Shown: positions 7,204-8,395 of the stretch, one piece after another
Layout of the letters: every line of letters begins with the position of its first letter
Numbering within the stretch: position 1 is the first letter of the stretch
From: Candidatus Omnitrophota bacterium
Lineage (GTDB): Bacteria > Omnitrophota > Gorgyraeia > Zapsychrales > JANLHA01
Assembly (NCBI GenBank): GCA_023247815.1
Contig: JAHFFS010000053.1
Coordinates: 1 to 8,395, forward strand
DNA length: 8,395 nt
Direction: 5' to 3'
Made by a program: the position numbers and the translations under genes
Notes under the pieces: generated by a model
Database searches by the model: none
Seen by the model: only the letters and a program-made list of their open reading frames with translations
Told to the model about the DNA's origin: nothing

Positions 7204-8395
7204 ATGGGAAACCTTTTTGTAAAGAAATCCATTGATCGGATCGTCGCTGAGTCCCAACACGGCGAACATACGTTGAAGCGGACGTTAGGGGCCAAGAGTC
7301 TGATCGCTTTGGGCATTGGGGCCATCATCGGTGCTGGTCTTTTTTCATTGACCGGGATCGCGGCCGCGGAGAATGCCGGACCAGCGGTTGTCCTGGCCTT
7401 TGTTGTGGCGGCGTTTGGTTGTACTTTTGCTGGCTTGTGTTACAGCGAATTAGCGTCGATGATTCCGGTCGCGGGAAGTGCTTATACTTACGCTTACGCC
7501 ACCATGGGTGAGCTGGTCGCTTGGATCATTGGTTGGGATTTGGTTTTAGAATACGCAGTGGCTGCCGCAGTGGTCGCTGTCAGCTGGTCGAGGTACGTGG
7601 CGTCCTTTTTTAAAGATTTCGGTATCCATTTGCCGGTCCAGTTCACAGCCTGCCCTTTTGATCATGTCATGTTGCCAAATGGAATGGAAGGGACCGGCAT
7701 CATCAATCTTCCCGCGATCTTTATCATTGTAGTGATCTCGTTGCTTTTGATGTTGGGGATCCAAGAATCCTCGCGCGTCAACGCGATTATTGTTGTGATC
7801 AAATTGGCGGTGGTTGTCACTTTTATCACAGTTGGTTTTCACTATATCAAATGGGACAATTATGTTCCTTTCATCCCGCCGAATACCGGACATTTCGGAG
7901 AATACGGCTGGAGCGGGATCATGCGCGCGGCCGGTGTCATCTTTTTTGCCTACATCGGTTTTGATACCGTCTCAACCGCGGCACAGGAATCACGACGTCC
8001 CCAGCGCGATGTTCCGATTGGGATCATTGGTTCGCTGATCATTTGCACGGTGCTTTATCTGGCCTTTGCCTTTGTTCTGACGGGGATGGTCAATTACAAA
8101 CTGATGAAAGGGGACGCGGCACCGGTTGCCACCGCGATCAATTTGACCCCCTATCCGTGGCTGCAGCTTTTAGTTAAGTTAGGGATCATCAGTGGTTTTA
8201 CGTCGGTGATTTTGGTCCTTTTGTTGGGACAGTCACGGGTCTTTTATTCGATGGCCCGCGATGGATTGCTACCGCCGATTTTTTCGCAGATCCATCCGCG
8301 ATGGAAAACGCCGTGGCGATCGAATTTGATTTTCATGTTTTTTATCAGTTTTTTTGCTGGATTATTTCCGATTTCGAAACTGGGGCACATGACCA
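7204..8395 (+). CDS. APC-superfamily amino acid permease (cationic amino acid transporter type), 3' partial
   Basis: An inner-membrane amino-acid transporter, open to the right edge with 397 codons visible; family members are usually about 460-490 residues, so some 70-90 are missing. The frame is uninterrupted from ATG 7204. Recognisable parts are the substrate-binding unwound first helix GIGAIIGAGLFSLTG (37-51), CYSELASMIPVAGSAYTYAY (79-98), GWDLVLEYAV (110-119), IKLAVVVTFI (199-208), the sixth helix FFAYIGFDTVSTAAQES (247-263) followed by RPQRDVPIGI (265-274), and GQSRVFYSMARDGLLPP (342-358). These resemble the bacterial CAT-like permeases such as YfnA and GkApcT. Arginine, lysine, or broad neutral amino acids are all possible substrates. 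It is 15 bases from the barrel gene, on the same strand, with its own strong ribosome site; its GC content returns to that of the nuo-side genes. No start for a neighbour is visible. Confidence 0.93.
   Translation, partial: MGNLFVKKSIDRIVAESQHGEHTLKRTLGAKSLIALGIGAIIGAGLFSLTGIAAAENAGPAVVLAFVVAAFGCTFAGLCYSELASMIPVAGSAYTYAYATMGELVAWIIGWDLVLEYAVAAAVVAVSWSRYVASFFKDFGIHLPVQFTACPFDHVMLPNGMEGTGIINLPAIFIIVVISLLLMLGIQESSRVNAIIVVIKLAVVVTFITVGFHYIKWDNYVPFIPPNTGHFGEYGWSGIMRAAGVIFFAYIGFDTVSTAAQESRRPQRDVPIGIIGSLIICTVLYLAFAFVLTGMVNYKLMKGDAAPVATAINLTPYPWLQLLVKLGIISGFTSVILVLLLGQSRVFYSMARDGLLPPIFSQIHPRWKTPWRSNLIFMFFISFFAGLFPISKLGHMT

Noticed and set aside
7546..7893. A 115-codon minus-strand open frame opposite the permease
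   Set aside because: The + strand frame encodes clear APC permease motifs throughout; the antisense product is a polar, His/Asp-rich chain with no family resemblance.
2341..8200. Recurring GGGATCAT-type words across the window
   Set aside because: They occur in frame as Gly-Ile-Ile/Gly-Ile-Met codons in membrane proteins and show no regular spacing or symmetry, so they reflect codon use and hydrophobic composition, not a repeat element.

Overview
This window reads as ordinary chromosome from a Gram-negative (two-membrane) bacterium. An outer-membrane barrel with a signal peptide and a TolQ/ExbB-TolR/ExbD pair point to an outer membrane. The complete set of antiporter-like complex I subunits points to a respiratory or otherwise proton-pumping metabolism. 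Base composition is near 50% GC, TTG is used as at least one start, and genes are packed with overlaps. I cannot place the species from the sequence alone. A lineage such as Omnitrophota or another PVC-like or deltaproteobacterial-like group is possible, but that is only a guess.

Layout: all eight genes are on the + strand. Positions 2-4211 hold the end of a nuo operon: nuoL (5' end missing), nuoM and nuoN, joined by short overlaps. Nine bases later comes a Mrp/ApbC/HCF101-type P-loop ATPase fused to a C-terminal DUF971 domain (4221-5264). Its last bases overlap a TolQ/ExbB-like motor subunit (5257-5931), which in turn overlaps a TolR/ExbD-like partner (5888-6295) by 44 bases. After 32 bases comes a secreted, AT-rich outer-membrane barrel protein of the 'transporter'/MetA-pathway type (6328-7188). 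After 15 more bases an amino-acid permease of the APC superfamily begins (7204) and runs off the right edge.

How the genes fit together: NuoL, NuoM and NuoN are the three proton-translocating membrane subunits of NADH:quinone oxidoreductase. The next gene belongs to a family that carries and inserts Fe-S clusters; its mitochondrial relative Ind1/NUBPL serves complex I and its chloroplast relative HCF101 serves photosystem I. Its tight packing behind nuoN suggests a dedicated complex I maturation factor (inference). The TolQ/R-like pair would use the proton gradient that complex I builds, to do work at the envelope, but no TolA/TonB/Pal gene lies in view. The barrel and permease are transport functions with less obvious connection, and the barrel gene differs in base composition from everything around it.

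There is no gap over 300 bases. I saw no RNA genes, CRISPR array, insertion sequence, long repeat or convincing rho-independent terminator. The most interesting feature is the nuoN-linked Mrp-DUF971 fusion; I do not see strong evidence of an entirely new system.
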